The position numbers were made by a program, and so were the translations under genes. Shown here one piece after another: positions 34,256 through 43,161 of a DNA stretch of 64,000 bases. The stretch's first letter is position 1, and every line of letters begins with the position of its first letter. The stretch is taken from contig OY761542.1 in the NCBI GenBank assembly GCA_963664635.1, forward strand, positions 3,906,001-3,970,000, read 5' to 3'. Under the pieces are notes generated by a model, which saw only the letters and a list, made by a program, of their open reading frames with translations, searched no databases and was not told where the DNA came from. This DNA is from VXNE01 sp963664635. Its GTDB lineage: Bacteria; Pseudomonadota; Gammaproteobacteria; Pseudomonadales; Azotimanducaceae.

Positions 34256-35890
34256 ATGAAGACCGCCGAAGCCATCGCCCATGTCCTCAAGGCCGAGGGC
34301 GTGGACATCCTGTTCGCCTATCCCGTGAACCCGATCATCGAGGCGTGCGCGGTGGCCGACATCCGCACGCTGATCTGCCGGCAGGAGCGGATCGGGCTGC
34401 ACATGGCGGACGCGTATTCGCGGCTCTCGTCGGGCAAGAAGATCGGCGTCTTCTCCATGCAGCACGGCCCGGGCTCCGAGAACGCCTTCGGCGGCGTGGC
34501 GCAGGCGTTCTCCGAGTCGTCGCCCATACTGGTCCTGCCGGCGGGCTATCCCCGGCGCATCGCGAACTACTATCCGAACTTCAATTCGGCGCGCAGCATG
34601 GAGAGCGTGACCAAGTGGGCGGAGCCGCTCACCATGGGCCGCGCCATCCCGGAAGTGATGCGCCGCGCGTTCTTCCAGTTGCGCAACGGACGTCCCGGCC
34701 CCGTGCTGGTCGAGGTGCCGATGGACGTCTTTCGCGAGGACGCCCCGGACGGCTGGGTGCACGAGCCGAGCTACGCGACGCGCAGCGCGCCGGACCCCGA
34801 CGCCGTGGAAGAGGCCGCGGCCGTGCTGGCGGGCGCCGAGCGACCGGTGATCTATGCCGGCCAGGGCGTGCACTACGCGGAGGCGTGGGACGAACTCAAG
34901 GTGCTCGCGGAGACCTGGAACATCCCCGTCACGACCAGCCTGGAAGGCAAGAGCGCGTTCCCCGAGAACCATCCCCTGTCCCTCGGCTCCGGCGGCCGCG
35001 CCAACCCGCGCCCCGTGAAGACCTTCCTCGCCGAAGCGGACGTCATCCTCGGCGTCGGCTGCAGCTTCGCGCTCACCGGCTTCGGCGTCCCCATGCCGCC
35101 GGGCAAGACCATCATCCACGCGACCCTCGACCCGATGGACCTCAACAAGGACGTGCCGGCGCAGCACGCGCTGATCGGCGACGCGAAGCTCTGCCTCGCC
35201 CATCTCTGCGAAGCGCTCGATGGCCGGGACCGGTCCCACGCGGACAGCCGCAAGGACGTCGTCCCCGGACGCATCGCCGCCATCAAGGCGGAGTGGCTCG
35301 CCGAGTGGGACGCCAAGCGCAACCACAACGAAGCGCCGCTCAACCCCTATCGGGTGCTGAACGAACTGCACCGGACGGTGGACATCGACAACACGATCAT
35401 CACCCACGACGCCGGCAGTCCGCGCGACCAGGTGTCCCCCTTCTGGGAGTGCACCACCCCGCTCTCCTACATCGGCTGGGGCAAGACCACCCAGCTCGGC
35501 TACGGTCTCGGGCTGGCGATGGGCGCGAAGCTCGCGCAGCCGGACAAGCTCTGCATCAACGTCTGGGGCGACGCCGCCATCGGCTTCACGGGCATGGACT
35601 TCGAGACCGCGGTGCGCGAGCGCATCCCGATACTCTCCATCCTGATGAACAACTTCTCCATGGCCATCGAGCTGCCCATCATGCAGGTGGCGACCGAGAA
35701 GTACCGGTCCACGGACATCTCCGGGGACTACGCCGCCATGGCGCGGGCGTTCGGCGGCTACGGCGAGCGGGTCGAGGATCCGAACGACATCCGGGCCGCC
35801 ATCGAGCGGGGCATCGAGAAGACGCGCGAAGGAACGCCCGTGCTGCTCGAGTTCATCACGGACAAGGAGATCTCGATCTCCGCGGAGTGA
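34256..35890 (+). CDS. Thiamine diphosphate-requiring enzyme (acetolactate synthase-like)
   Basis: This 544-residue enzyme has the three-domain order of the acetohydroxyacid synthase/benzoylformate decarboxylase superfamily: an N-terminal PYR domain with the catalytic Glu in CRQERIGLHMADAYSR, a central domain, and a C-terminal PP domain with the ThDP-binding WGDAAIGFTGMDFETAV ending in MNN. The gene start has CGGAG upstream. It is not adjacent to branched-chain amino acid genes, so a decarboxylase or lyase of 2-keto acids is as likely as acetolactate synthase. Confidence 0.88.
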   Translation: MKTAEAIAHVLKAEGVDILFAYPVNPIIEACAVADIRTLICRQERIGLHMADAYSRLSSGKKIGVFSMQHGPGSENAFGGVAQAFSESSPILVLPAGYPRRIANYYPNFNSARSMESVTKWAEPLTMGRAIPEVMRRAFFQLRNGRPGPVLVEVPMDVFREDAPDGWVHEPSYATRSAPDPDAVEEAAAVLAGAERPVIYAGQGVHYAEAWDELKVLAETWNIPVTTSLEGKSAFPENHPLSLGSGGRANPRPVKTFLAEADVILGVGCSFALTGFGVPMPPGKTIIHATLDPMDLNKDVPAQHALIGDAKLCLAHLCEALDGRDRSHADSRKDVVPGRIAAIKAEWLAEWDAKRNHNEAPLNPYRVLNELHRTVDIDNTIITHDAGSPRDQVSPFWECTTPLSYIGWGKTTQLGYGLGLAMGAKLAQPDKLCINVWGDAAIGFTGMDFETAVRERIPILSILMNNFSMAIELPIMQVATEKYRSTDISGDYAAMARAFGGYGERVEDPNDIRAAIERGIEKTREGTPVLLEFITDKEISISAE

Positions 35891-35912
35891 CCTTCACACG
35901 GGGGTGCCCACG

Positions 35913-36305
35913 ATGGGCTACCGGCTTGCCGCGGACGCCGTCGTGCTGCTGCACGTCGCGTTCATCGTCTTCGTGGTCCTGGGCGGGCTGCTCGCACTCA
36001 GGCACCCCTGGGTCGCCATCCTGCACCTGCCGACAGCCGCGTGGGCCGTCCTCATCGAGTCGTTCGGCTGGATCTGCCCCCTGACCCCGCTCGAGGTCGA
36101 ACTGCGTGTCGCGGGGGGCGAGGCGGGTTACCACGGCGGCTTCGTCGACCGTTACATCGTGCCGCTGGTCTACCCCGCGACGCTGACGCGGCCCGTGCAA
36201 TGGGCCCTCGCCGCGTTCGTCTTCCTGGTCAACGTCGCGATCTACGGCGCGGTGCTGTCGAGAGCCGGTCGCGGCCGCCGCATCTGGCTGCGTCTACGCG
36301 GCTGA
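35913..36305 (+). CDS. DUF2784 membrane protein
   Basis: The 130-residue protein has transmembrane segments (VVLLHVAFIVFVVLGGLLAL, WVAILHLPTAAWAVLIESFG, LAAFVFLVNVAIYGAVL) and the DUF2784 motif FGWICPLTPLEVELR followed by the GYHGGFVDRYIVPLVYP phrase. ATG 35913 is chosen over GTG 35904. Function unknown. It is 22 bp after the ThDP enzyme gene and 15 bp before the next, probably one operon. Confidence 0.88.
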   Translation: MGYRLAADAVVLLHVAFIVFVVLGGLLALRHPWVAILHLPTAAWAVLIESFGWICPLTPLEVELRVAGGEAGYHGGFVDRYIVPLVYPATLTRPVQWALAAFVFLVNVAIYGAVLSRAGRGRRIWLRLRG

Positions 36306-36320
36306 GCGAGGAGCCTTTCC

Positions 36321-36752
36321 ATGACCTTTTTCAAGTGGTTTCTGATCGTGCTGGCCGTGCTGGTCGCGGCGTTCCTCGTTCTGTGGCTGGTCTTCGGGCC
36401 GATCATGAACGCCAGGGTGATGGAGGAGCTCGCCAGCGACCCCCAGGGCGAGCGGGCCGGCATCGTCATGCTGCTGACGCTGCCCGGGGATCGTGTGCTG
36501 CCCGTGAACTACCGGCGCGAGGGCGACCAGGTGTTCGTCGGCGCCGACGGCCGCTGGTGGCGCGCACTCCGGGAGGGCGACGTCCCGGTCACCGTGACCA
36601 TTCGCGGGGAGAGGCTCGCCGGACGCGCCCGCGTGGTGTTCGACGACCCCGAGTACAAGCGCGACGTCTTTGCGCGGTTGCGGCCCAACGTCCCGAAGTG
36701 GCTGCCCGAGTGGCTGGACGCGCACCTGGTGGTGATCGACCTGGAGGCGTAG
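36321..36752 (+). CDS. Membrane-anchored PNPOx/DUF385-like protein
   Basis: The protein has 143 residues: one N-terminal transmembrane helix (WFLIVLAVLVAAFLVLWLVF), then a split-barrel-like domain with LLTLPGDRVLPVNYRREGDQ, GRWWRALREGDVPVTVTIRG and VFDDPEYKRDVFARLRP. The strand pattern resembles deazaflavin-type nitroreductases (DUF385) and the protein at 31912, though conservation is weak. GAGGAG precedes ATG. It is the last gene of the ThDP-DUF2784 group. Confidence 0.6.
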   Translation: MTFFKWFLIVLAVLVAAFLVLWLVFGPIMNARVMEELASDPQGERAGIVMLLTLPGDRVLPVNYRREGDQVFVGADGRWWRALREGDVPVTVTIRGERLAGRARVVFDDPEYKRDVFARLRPNVPKWLPEWLDAHLVVIDLEA

Positions 36753-36809
36753 CACTGCGGCTCCCTGCGTGATGCGGGTCCGCCCACGAACCGACAAACC
36801 GGTCCCCCG

Positions 36810-38411
36810 TCAACTGCCGGTCAGCGTTTCCGGTACTTCCTCCCCCAACGCCCGCGCCCGCTCCAGCCGCGTCGCCTCGTCCCGTGGCAGGTGGCGCTGG
36901 CCCATGACCAGGCAGAACACCGACCCGACGAAAGCCAGGAGCGACGTCGCCATCGCGAGGCGCAGGCCCTCCGCATCGCTCATGCCCTGGGCGATGAAGA
37001 CGTCCGACAGCTTGCCGATCGTGTACGGGCCGAGGGCCAGGCCAATGAAGGTCATGAGCAGGATGTAGAAGGCGCCGGCGATCGCGCGCATGCGCGGCAG
37101 CACGAGGTCGCTCGACGTGCTCGGCGCGATCCCGGCCCAGAAGCCGTTCGCCACGCTGGCGAGGAAGTTGGCGACGAAGGCCGCGACCAGGTGCTCCGTG
37201 TAGATCATCCACAGGACAAAGGGCACGGTCCCGAGCACGGCGGCATATCCCAGCATCAGCCGGCCGGTCGTGAACCGCAGGCGCAGGCGATCGGCGGCGA
37301 AACCGCCCCCGGCGACCCCGATGACTCCGCTGGCCGCGGCGCCGATGCCTATCCACAGCCCGACCTCCGAGGCGCTCGTGTCGTGCGCCCGCATCAGGAG
37401 CGGCGCGGTCCAGAACGCCACGCCGTAACCCACGAAGCCCCCGATCGGGGCGGAGAGGAGCGTGTAGATCATGGCCTTCGACTTGAAGATCATGCCGTAG
37501 GTCGCCGGATCTCGCCGCGAGAGCGACTGCACCCATGACACCGTCGCGTAGACGCCGATGGCCATGGCGATCCACTGCGCCCAGTCTCCGGTCAGCCAGA
37601 TGAGGGCCGCGGCGGCGGCAACGATGGCGAGCGCCATGAGCGCGTTGAGCCGGAGCGACGCGCCGTCCCGCATGAGACCGATCACGTTGAGGGGCGGGAT
37701 GACCGACACCAGTTCCGTCCCCAGCACGTGGAACGGCCGCGGGTGCGGCCTGGTCACCAGCCCCTCGCTGATGCCGCGCACCGGTTCGCGCAGGGTACGC
37801 ACCCACACGGCCATGGCGATGCCCGGCAGGCCCACGGCCACGAACGCGACCTGCCAGCCCCGCAGGCCGAACGGCGGATCGACCGGGTAGAGTTCCGCCC
37901 AGAAGTCGAGGATCGCGCCACCGAGAAAGAGCCCCGCGCCGATGCCGATCGCGACTCCGCTCGTGTAGATGGCGACCACCGTCGCCCGATACCTCGGAGC
38001 GTAGTAGTCGTACAGCAGCGAGTAGGCCGCCGGCGAGGCGGAGGCCTCGCCGATGCCGACGCCGGTCCGGTACGCCGCGAGCTCCACGAACGACCGGGCG
38101 AGCCCGGAGGCCGCGGTCATCGCGCTCCAGAACAGGAGCCCCACGGAAATCAGGCTGCGGCGCACCCAGACATCGGCGAACCTGGCCAGCGGTATGCCGA
38201 ACACCGCGTAGAACACGGCGAACACGGTGCCGTAAAGGAAGCCCATCTGCGCGTCCGTGACGCCGAGGTCCGCCTTGATGGACTCCGCCAGGATCGAGAG
38301 GATGTTCCGGTCGACGAAGTTGAAGAAATAGACCAGCGTCAGCACGCCCAGGACGTAGTGTGGGTACCACCGGCTCTGCGGTTTCGCGGTGGCTTCCAGC
38401 GGCTCTTCCAT
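36810..38411 (-). CDS. MFS transporter, spinster-like (paralogue 1)
   Basis: This 533-residue major facilitator protein has FVDRNILSILAESIKADLGV in TM1-2, the loop motif GIPLARFADVWVRRSLISVG, RTGVGIGEASASPAAYSLL in TM4-5 and GGGFAADRLRLRF between the halves. These are the hallmarks of spinster-type carriers for hydrophobic acids or sphingoid-like compounds. It is very similar to the protein encoded just upstream (38428-40026), a tandem duplication; both share FVDRxILSILAESIKADLGV. ATG 38411 follows GGAGTCC. Confidence 0.9.
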   Translation of the reverse strand: MEEPLEATAKPQSRWYPHYVLGVLTLVYFFNFVDRNILSILAESIKADLGVTDAQMGFLYGTVFAVFYAVFGIPLARFADVWVRRSLISVGLLFWSAMTAASGLARSFVELAAYRTGVGIGEASASPAAYSLLYDYYAPRYRATVVAIYTSGVAIGIGAGLFLGGAILDFWAELYPVDPPFGLRGWQVAFVAVGLPGIAMAVWVRTLREPVRGISEGLVTRPHPRPFHVLGTELVSVIPPLNVIGLMRDGASLRLNALMALAIVAAAAALIWLTGDWAQWIAMAIGVYATVSWVQSLSRRDPATYGMIFKSKAMIYTLLSAPIGGFVGYGVAFWTAPLLMRAHDTSASEVGLWIGIGAAASGVIGVAGGGFAADRLRLRFTTGRLMLGYAAVLGTVPFVLWMIYTEHLVAAFVANFLASVANGFWAGIAPSTSSDLVLPRMRAIAGAFYILLMTFIGLALGPYTIGKLSDVFIAQGMSDAEGLRLAMATSLLAFVGSVFCLVMGQRHLPRDEATRLERARALGEEVPETLTGS

Positions 38412-38427
38412 CCGGACTCCTGTCTCC

Positions 38428-40026
38428 TCAGGCCCTGCCGGGCATCTCGACGACGTCCTCCCCCAGGGCCCGGGCACGCTCGACCCGGGACGCCTCGTCC
38501 CTGGGCAGGTGCCGCTGCGCCTGCACCAGGCAGTAGACCGTCACGACAAACATGACCATCGAGCCCGCCATCGCCAGGCGCAAGGCGTCGCCGTCGGCCA
38601 TGCCGCCGGCGGCGAACAGGTCCGAGAACTTCCCGACGGTGTACGGCCCGAGGGCCAGGCCGATGAACGTGCTGAGCAGGATGTAGAAGGCGCCGACCAC
38701 CGCGCGCATGCGCGGCACCACCAGGTCGCTCGCGGTACTGGGCGGGATGCCCGCAAAGCAGGCGCTCGGTACGTGGTAGAGGAAGTTGGCCCAGAACGCC
38801 ACGACGAGGCTGTCCGTGTACAGCAGGAGCAGGACTGTCGGGACGGTGCCCACCACGATGAAGTAGCCGACCATCAGCCGCCCCGTGGTGAAGCGCAGGC
38901 GCAGCCGGTCGGCCACGAATCCACCGGTGGTGACCGAGAGCAGCCCCCCCACAGCGATGCCCATGCCGATGTACAGGCCCACCTCCAGCGCATTCGCGCC
39001 GTGCGCGCGAATCAGGTAGGGGGAGGTCCAGAACCCGATGCCGTACGTGACGAACGTCACGGAGGTGAACGCGACCAGCATGTACAGCATGGCCTTCGAG
39101 CGGAAGATCATCGCGAAGGCGGCCGGATCGCGGCGCGCCAGCGACTGCACCCACGAGGCCGTGGCGTAGACCCCGATCCCGAGGGCGATCCACTGCGCCC
39201 AGTCCCCCGTGACGGCGATCAGGAGCGCGGCCGCAACCGTGATGCCGAGCGCCATGAGCGCATTCAACGTCAGCGACGACCGCTGCCGCGCGAGCCCGAT
39301 GATGTTCAGGGGAGGCACGATCGACGCGATCTCCTGGCCCAGGACCCGGAAGGGCGCGGGGTGCGGCTCGGTCACCAGCCCTTCGCTGATGCCTCGGACC
39401 GGCTCGCGCAGGCTGCGCACCCATACCGCCATGAGCAGCCCCGGAACGCCCACCATCATGAAGGCCACCTGCCAGCCCTTCAGCCCGAACGGTGGATTCT
39501 CCGGATACACGTCCGCCCAGAAGTCGAGAATCGCGCCCCCGAGGAAGAGCCCCATGCCGACGCCGATGTAGCCGCCGGCCGAGTACGTCGCCACGACGGT
39601 CGCCCGGAGCCGCGGCGGGTAGTAGTCATACAGGAGCGAATAGGCGGCGGGGGACGCACTCGCTTCGCCGACCCCGACGCCGGTGCGGTACACCGCAAGC
39701 TCCCCGAACGACCGCGCGAATCCCGACAGCGCCGTCATCGCGCTCCAGAACATGAGCCCGGCCGAGATGACGCTGCGCCGCACCCAGACATCCGCGAAAC
39801 GCGCCAGCGGAATGCCGAAGACGGCGTAGAACACCGCGAAGACGGTGCCGTACAGGAAGCCCATCTGCGCGTCGGTGACGCCGAGGTCCGCCTTGATGGA
39901 TTCGGCGAGGATCGACAGGATGTGCCGGTCCACGAAATTGAACACGTACACCAGCATGAGGACGCCGAGCACGTAGTGCGGATACCACCGCTTCGATCGG
40001 CCCGACCTGGCCGTCGCCTCCTCCAT
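38428..40026 (-). CDS. MFS transporter, spinster-like (paralogue 2)
   Basis: This 532-residue protein is a close relative of the next gene: identical RWYPHYVLGVL start region, FVDRHILSILAESIKADLGV, RTGVGVGEASASPAAYSLL and GGFVADRLRLRFTTGRLMVG. The two copies differ mainly in the middle helices, so they have had time to diverge in substrate. It is the upstream gene of a two-gene operon (16 bp between stop and the next ATG). Confidence 0.9.
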   Translation of the reverse strand: MEEATARSGRSKRWYPHYVLGVLMLVYVFNFVDRHILSILAESIKADLGVTDAQMGFLYGTVFAVFYAVFGIPLARFADVWVRRSVISAGLMFWSAMTALSGFARSFGELAVYRTGVGVGEASASPAAYSLLYDYYPPRLRATVVATYSAGGYIGVGMGLFLGGAILDFWADVYPENPPFGLKGWQVAFMMVGVPGLLMAVWVRSLREPVRGISEGLVTEPHPAPFRVLGQEIASIVPPLNIIGLARQRSSLTLNALMALGITVAAALLIAVTGDWAQWIALGIGVYATASWVQSLARRDPAAFAMIFRSKAMLYMLVAFTSVTFVTYGIGFWTSPYLIRAHGANALEVGLYIGMGIAVGGLLSVTTGGFVADRLRLRFTTGRLMVGYFIVVGTVPTVLLLLYTDSLVVAFWANFLYHVPSACFAGIPPSTASDLVVPRMRAVVGAFYILLSTFIGLALGPYTVGKFSDLFAAGGMADGDALRLAMAGSMVMFVVTVYCLVQAQRHLPRDEASRVERARALGEDVVEMPGRA

Positions 40027-40131
40027 GCCGAACCCCCTGCCGCGCAACGTCCCTTCGCCGCCGGGCCGTTATAGCACGCCGCGCGTCAGCCGAACGGCGC
40101 CAGGAGCTTCCGCCGCAGCCGCGGGGTCCGG

Positions 40132-40287
40132 CTACGAACCTCTGATCAAGCCCATCCATGGACTTGATCAGGTCGCAAGACAAAACGCGGTTTCGTCTTG
40201 CTCCACAGATTCAACGGCTTACGCCATCGAATCTGGCGGCACATCCCTGTGCCGCGCTAGGGAAGCTCTTGATCAGAGCTTCCCTAG
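40132..40287. repeat. Hairpin repeat, full-length copy
   Basis: It begins CTACGAACCTCTGATCAAGC and ends GATCAGAGCTTCCCTAG. It contains three hairpins: one around TGATCAAGCCCATCCATGG, one AAGACAAAAC-GCG-GTTTCGTCTT, and GCGGCACA-TCCC-TGTGCCGC. The ends are imperfect inverted repeats, as in a MITE. The 53933 copy matches it but lacks about 68 bp from the middle. The right end supplies the stop codon of the NIPSNAP-like gene (40284). Confidence 0.75.
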
Positions 40288-40949
40288 CGGAGGCGCGAAT
40301 AGGGCAGTGGATTGATGTAATCCACCACCTCCGTCTCGATGACCGACCACGCCTCGTCGAGTTCCGGAATCACGGGGGCGCCGGTGCGGAAGGACAGGTC
40401 CGGGCGGCCCGGCAGCGCCCAGAGGTCCGTGAACTCGCCGCGCGCGCCCGACCGGGCGCTGTAAGCGGTCACGAGCTGCAGGCCCTGGCCGTCGACCCGG
40501 TCCACCAGTCTCCCGACGGCGCCCAACGCATCCACGAAAGTGCCCAGAGGCGCCTTCAGGCGGGCCAGCATGTACTGGCGCGGCGTGTCCGGGCTGGTGT
40601 CGAGGAGTGCCTGCAAACGCTCGGACGTCGCATAAGGCAGGGTATCGCCGAGGCGCACGTACTCCTCGATGTCGAGGTCGAGTTCCATCAGACCCTTGAT
40701 GGCCTCCGGATCCGAGAGTGCCCGCATCAGTTGCGTGGTCGCGGTCTCGTAGTGACCGAGCGAGTCGAAACGCACGAGCAGCAGGTCGCGCCCCACCTCC
40801 CCCGTCGACCATTTGAACCCGCCAAGAAGATCGAACCCGCAGCGCTCCATGAGGGGGACCGCGGTCTCTCCGTAGCGGACGACGTACTTCTCGAAGTGCG
40901 CCGGGGTGGCCGGACGAACGGTGTGGATGACTTCCATGATGAGCGACAT
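40284..40949 (-). CDS. NIPSNAP-like double-domain protein
   Basis: This 221-residue protein has an N-terminal IMEVIHTVRPATPAHFEKYV and LLVRFDSLGHYETATTQLMR, with a second, weaker repeat in the C-terminal half (LQLVTAYSARSGARGEFTDL). This suggests two ferredoxin-like NIPSNAP domains. The last codons (SRLR and the TAG stop) lie in the end of the dispersed hairpin repeat, so the repeat has set or reset the C-terminus. The gene is divergent from the selenoprotein gene. Confidence 0.7.
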   Translation of the reverse strand: MSLIMEVIHTVRPATPAHFEKYVVRYGETAVPLMERCGFDLLGGFKWSTGEVGRDLLLVRFDSLGHYETATTQLMRALSDPEAIKGLMELDLDIEEYVRLGDTLPYATSERLQALLDTSPDTPRQYMLARLKAPLGTFVDALGAVGRLVDRVDGQGLQLVTAYSARSGARGEFTDLWALPGRPDLSFRTGAPVIPELDEAWSVIETEVVDYINPLPYSRLR

Positions 40950-41061
40950 GCTCGGACCTCGCGTGGTGAATGCGTGGAGGAGTATAGGGGAGCGGGGCCG
41001 GCCGTTCCGTTCCGCGCCGCAAGCCCATAGAATTCAGGCCGTACTCCCGCGGGCAGACTCC

Positions 41062-42219
41062 ATGACAGACGCGAAAATCAAGGCCGGCGCGGCGCGGACC
41101 GAGTGTCCGCCGTTCGAGAATCCCGCCATCGTGCAACCTCCACCCCTGTCCGAAGCGACGGTGGCCATCGTGACCTCGGCGTCGCTCTCCCATCCCGAGG
41201 ACGAAGGGTTCGCCGTCCAGGACGTCGGCTACCGCGTCCTCGAACGCGGCCGACGTGACGTGGTCGTAGGCCACTGGAGCCCGAACTTCGACACCGCCGG
41301 GGTGGCCGCGGACCTCAACGTGGTGTTCCCCATCGACCGCCTCGAGGAGCTTGCCGAACAAGGGACCGTGGGCAAGGTGTCCGACGTCCACCTCGCCTTC
41401 GCCGGCAACCAGTTCGAACTGTCCGGCATCCGCATGGACGGCGGGCCGGCCGGGGCGGCGTTCCTGAAGGAACACGGCGTCGATGTCGTCGTCCTGACCC
41501 CGGTCTGACCCCTCTGCACGCGTACGGTCAGTACGCTTGCCCACGTCTTCGAAGCCGCCGGCATCGCCACCGTCGCGATCGGTTCCATCCGTGAACAACT
41601 CTACGGGATGGCCCCGCCGCGCGGCCTGTTCTGCGACTTCCCGCTGGGGCGGCCGCTCGGGGTCCCGAACGACGCCGCGTTCCAGCACCGGGTGCTCGCG
41701 CGGGCCCTCGAACTCCTGGAGTCGGACCGGCCGACCGTGCAGGACTTCGAGGAGTCCATCGAGGACACGGCCTCCGAAGTGCTGGTCTGCCCGCTACCCG
41801 CGCGGCACGACCCGGAGGCGCATCCCGCCGTCGACGAGGCCCGCGGCCTGCGCGCGGCCTATGACCGGGCCGTCGCAAAGCACGGCAACCGGGCCGGCGC
41901 CGCGCGCCTGCTCGACGCCGATGCGGTGCCGGCCGCCATCGAGTCGTTCATCCGCGTGGCCGAAGGCGTGCCCTGGAAGGAAGCGGGGATTCCCGGCGTG
42001 CCGGCCCGGGTCTCCCACGACATTCGCGGTTACTACGAGATGGCGGCGATGGAGATCGTGGGCCACACGCCGGCCGCCTGGACCGGCTACCGATGGTTCC
42101 GGGACGAAACGCAGACGGGCGCCGTCATCAAGGCGGCCCAGCGGGCGATCCGGGACTCGGGGGTCAAGAACGAAGCGCTCTGGCGCTTCCTGTTGCCGCT
42201 CGACGCGACGATGGCGTAG
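41062..42219 (+). CDS. Selenoprotein B-family reductase with in-frame UGA (Sec149)
   Basis: The frame from ATG 41062 reaches TGA 41506-41508 and continues open to TAG 42219, 385 residues in all. The flanks of the TGA read VDVVVLTPV-U-PLCTRTVSTLAHVFE, so selenocysteine would sit in a UxxC redox motif (Sec149, Cys152). I recognise the surrounding LNVVFPIDRLEELAEQGTVG and GVDVVVLTP as the glycine/sarcosine/betaine reductase selenoprotein B family, whose Cys versions carry CPxC here. A SECIS-like hairpin follows the UGA (41516-41540). The C-terminal half (FCDFPLGRPLGVPNDAAFQH, then GIPGVPARVSHDIRG) carries on without further stops. A gene caller will split it in two. selA/selB/selC/selD are not in the window. 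Confidence 0.85.
41516..41540 (+). promoter_or_regulatory. Bacterial SECIS-like hairpin in the coding region
   Basis: GCGTAC (41520-41525) pairs perfectly with GTACGC (41531-41536) around the loop GGTCA (41526-41530). Below a single C-T mismatch, GCA (41516-41518) pairs with TGC (41538-41540). The loop carries GGUC, as in the E. coli fdhF SECIS, and lies 17 bases after the UGA, inside the 16-37 range I recall for bacterial SECIS elements. Confidence 0.75.
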
Positions 42220-42339
42220 GGGACGGGCTTGTCCCGTCCGGTCTCGAATTCAAGCGCGAAAACGCGGGAGCGGGCGTCCACCAGGGACGGAGATGGGCGA
42301 CCGCAGGTCGCGCCGGGACGCCACGAGGGCGTCCCCTAC
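42216..42339. repeat. Dispersed GC-rich palindrome (GTAGGGG family), copy between convergent genes
   Basis: It starts GTAGGGGACGGGCTTGTCCC and ends GAGGGCGTCCCCTAC, fills the gap between two convergent genes and forms both their stop codons: TAG 42217-42219 for the selenoprotein and TAG (complement 42336-42338) for the transglycosylase. It is potentially a bidirectional terminator. Confidence 0.75.
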
Positions 42340-42956
42340 ATGGCCACGCCGTCGAAGCGCGCGAGACCGTTCTCGATCTTGCGGACGTAGCGTCCGCGTG
42401 CATGCTCCCAGTCGGCGAGGCGCGCGCCGGTCGGTCCGAGGTTGTACGAATGCAGTGCGCACTGCAGCTCGCCGCAGGCCTCCCAGAAAGACGCGAGGAT
42501 CTGCGCCCCGCAGTAGATGTTGTCCGCCGGCTCGCGGAGGTCACCGCCGCAGAAGGACCGCCAGAACTCGCCGCGAATCTGCGCCGGGCCGAACGCGCCG
42601 ACGCTCGAACGCGCGTTCTTGCGGAACGAACTCTCGGCAAGGACGAGACTCGCCACCAGCTCCGGTTCGAGTTCCTGCCGGTGCGCCGCCTCGAGAATCC
42701 ACTCGGCGAACTCTCCGGCAACCGCGGGGTGAATGTCGAGCGCCCGCGTCATGCGGTCGGCGAACGCGGCGCGCTCCTCTTCCCAGGGAATCGACGGCGT
42801 CGCCGCGGCGGGCAGGGCGAACGCGACACGTTCGTAGCGTTGGGCGTCGGCCACGGTCGCCAGGGCGAACGCCGCGCATCCGGCGAGCACCAGCGCACCC
42901 CCCTGGATCCAGGCCAGGACTGGTATGCGCTTCGCCATTGCCAACAAGGCGCCCAT
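42336..42956 (-). CDS. Lytic transglycosylase-like (SLT domain)
   Basis: This 206-residue protein has an N-terminal hydrophobic anchor (VLAWIQGGALVLAGCAAFAL) and an SLT lysozyme-like domain: VASLVLAESSFRKNARSSVG contains the catalytic ES pair, GAFGPAQI the G-x-x-Q-I motif, and ALHSYNLGP the YNxG motif. It cleaves peptidoglycan in the periplasm by family role. ATG 42956 follows TTGAGGCAA; ATG 42938 is an alternative. The final codons and stop lie in the dispersed palindrome. Confidence 0.8.
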   Translation of the reverse strand: MGALLAMAKRIPVLAWIQGGALVLAGCAAFALATVADAQRYERVAFALPAAATPSIPWEEERAAFADRMTRALDIHPAVAGEFAEWILEAAHRQELEPELVASLVLAESSFRKNARSSVGAFGPAQIRGEFWRSFCGGDLREPADNIYCGAQILASFWEACGELQCALHSYNLGPTGARLADWEHARGRYVRKIENGLARFDGVAM

Positions 42957-43161
42957 CGATTGCCTCAACTCGATTGCCTCAAGGCTCCGTGCCTCACTCG
43001 CACGAGGGCGGGCCACTTTACACCTTTCGTCCCCCACGGGAGTTACGATTGCGTAAAAAATGGAGGGAAAAGGGAGATTTCTTAGACGAATGTGCTCTTA
43101 GTTTCTGCTCTTACTGGCCCTCTGGATTCTGAAAGAGTCCCGACGCGCGTCGCTCGCGCGG

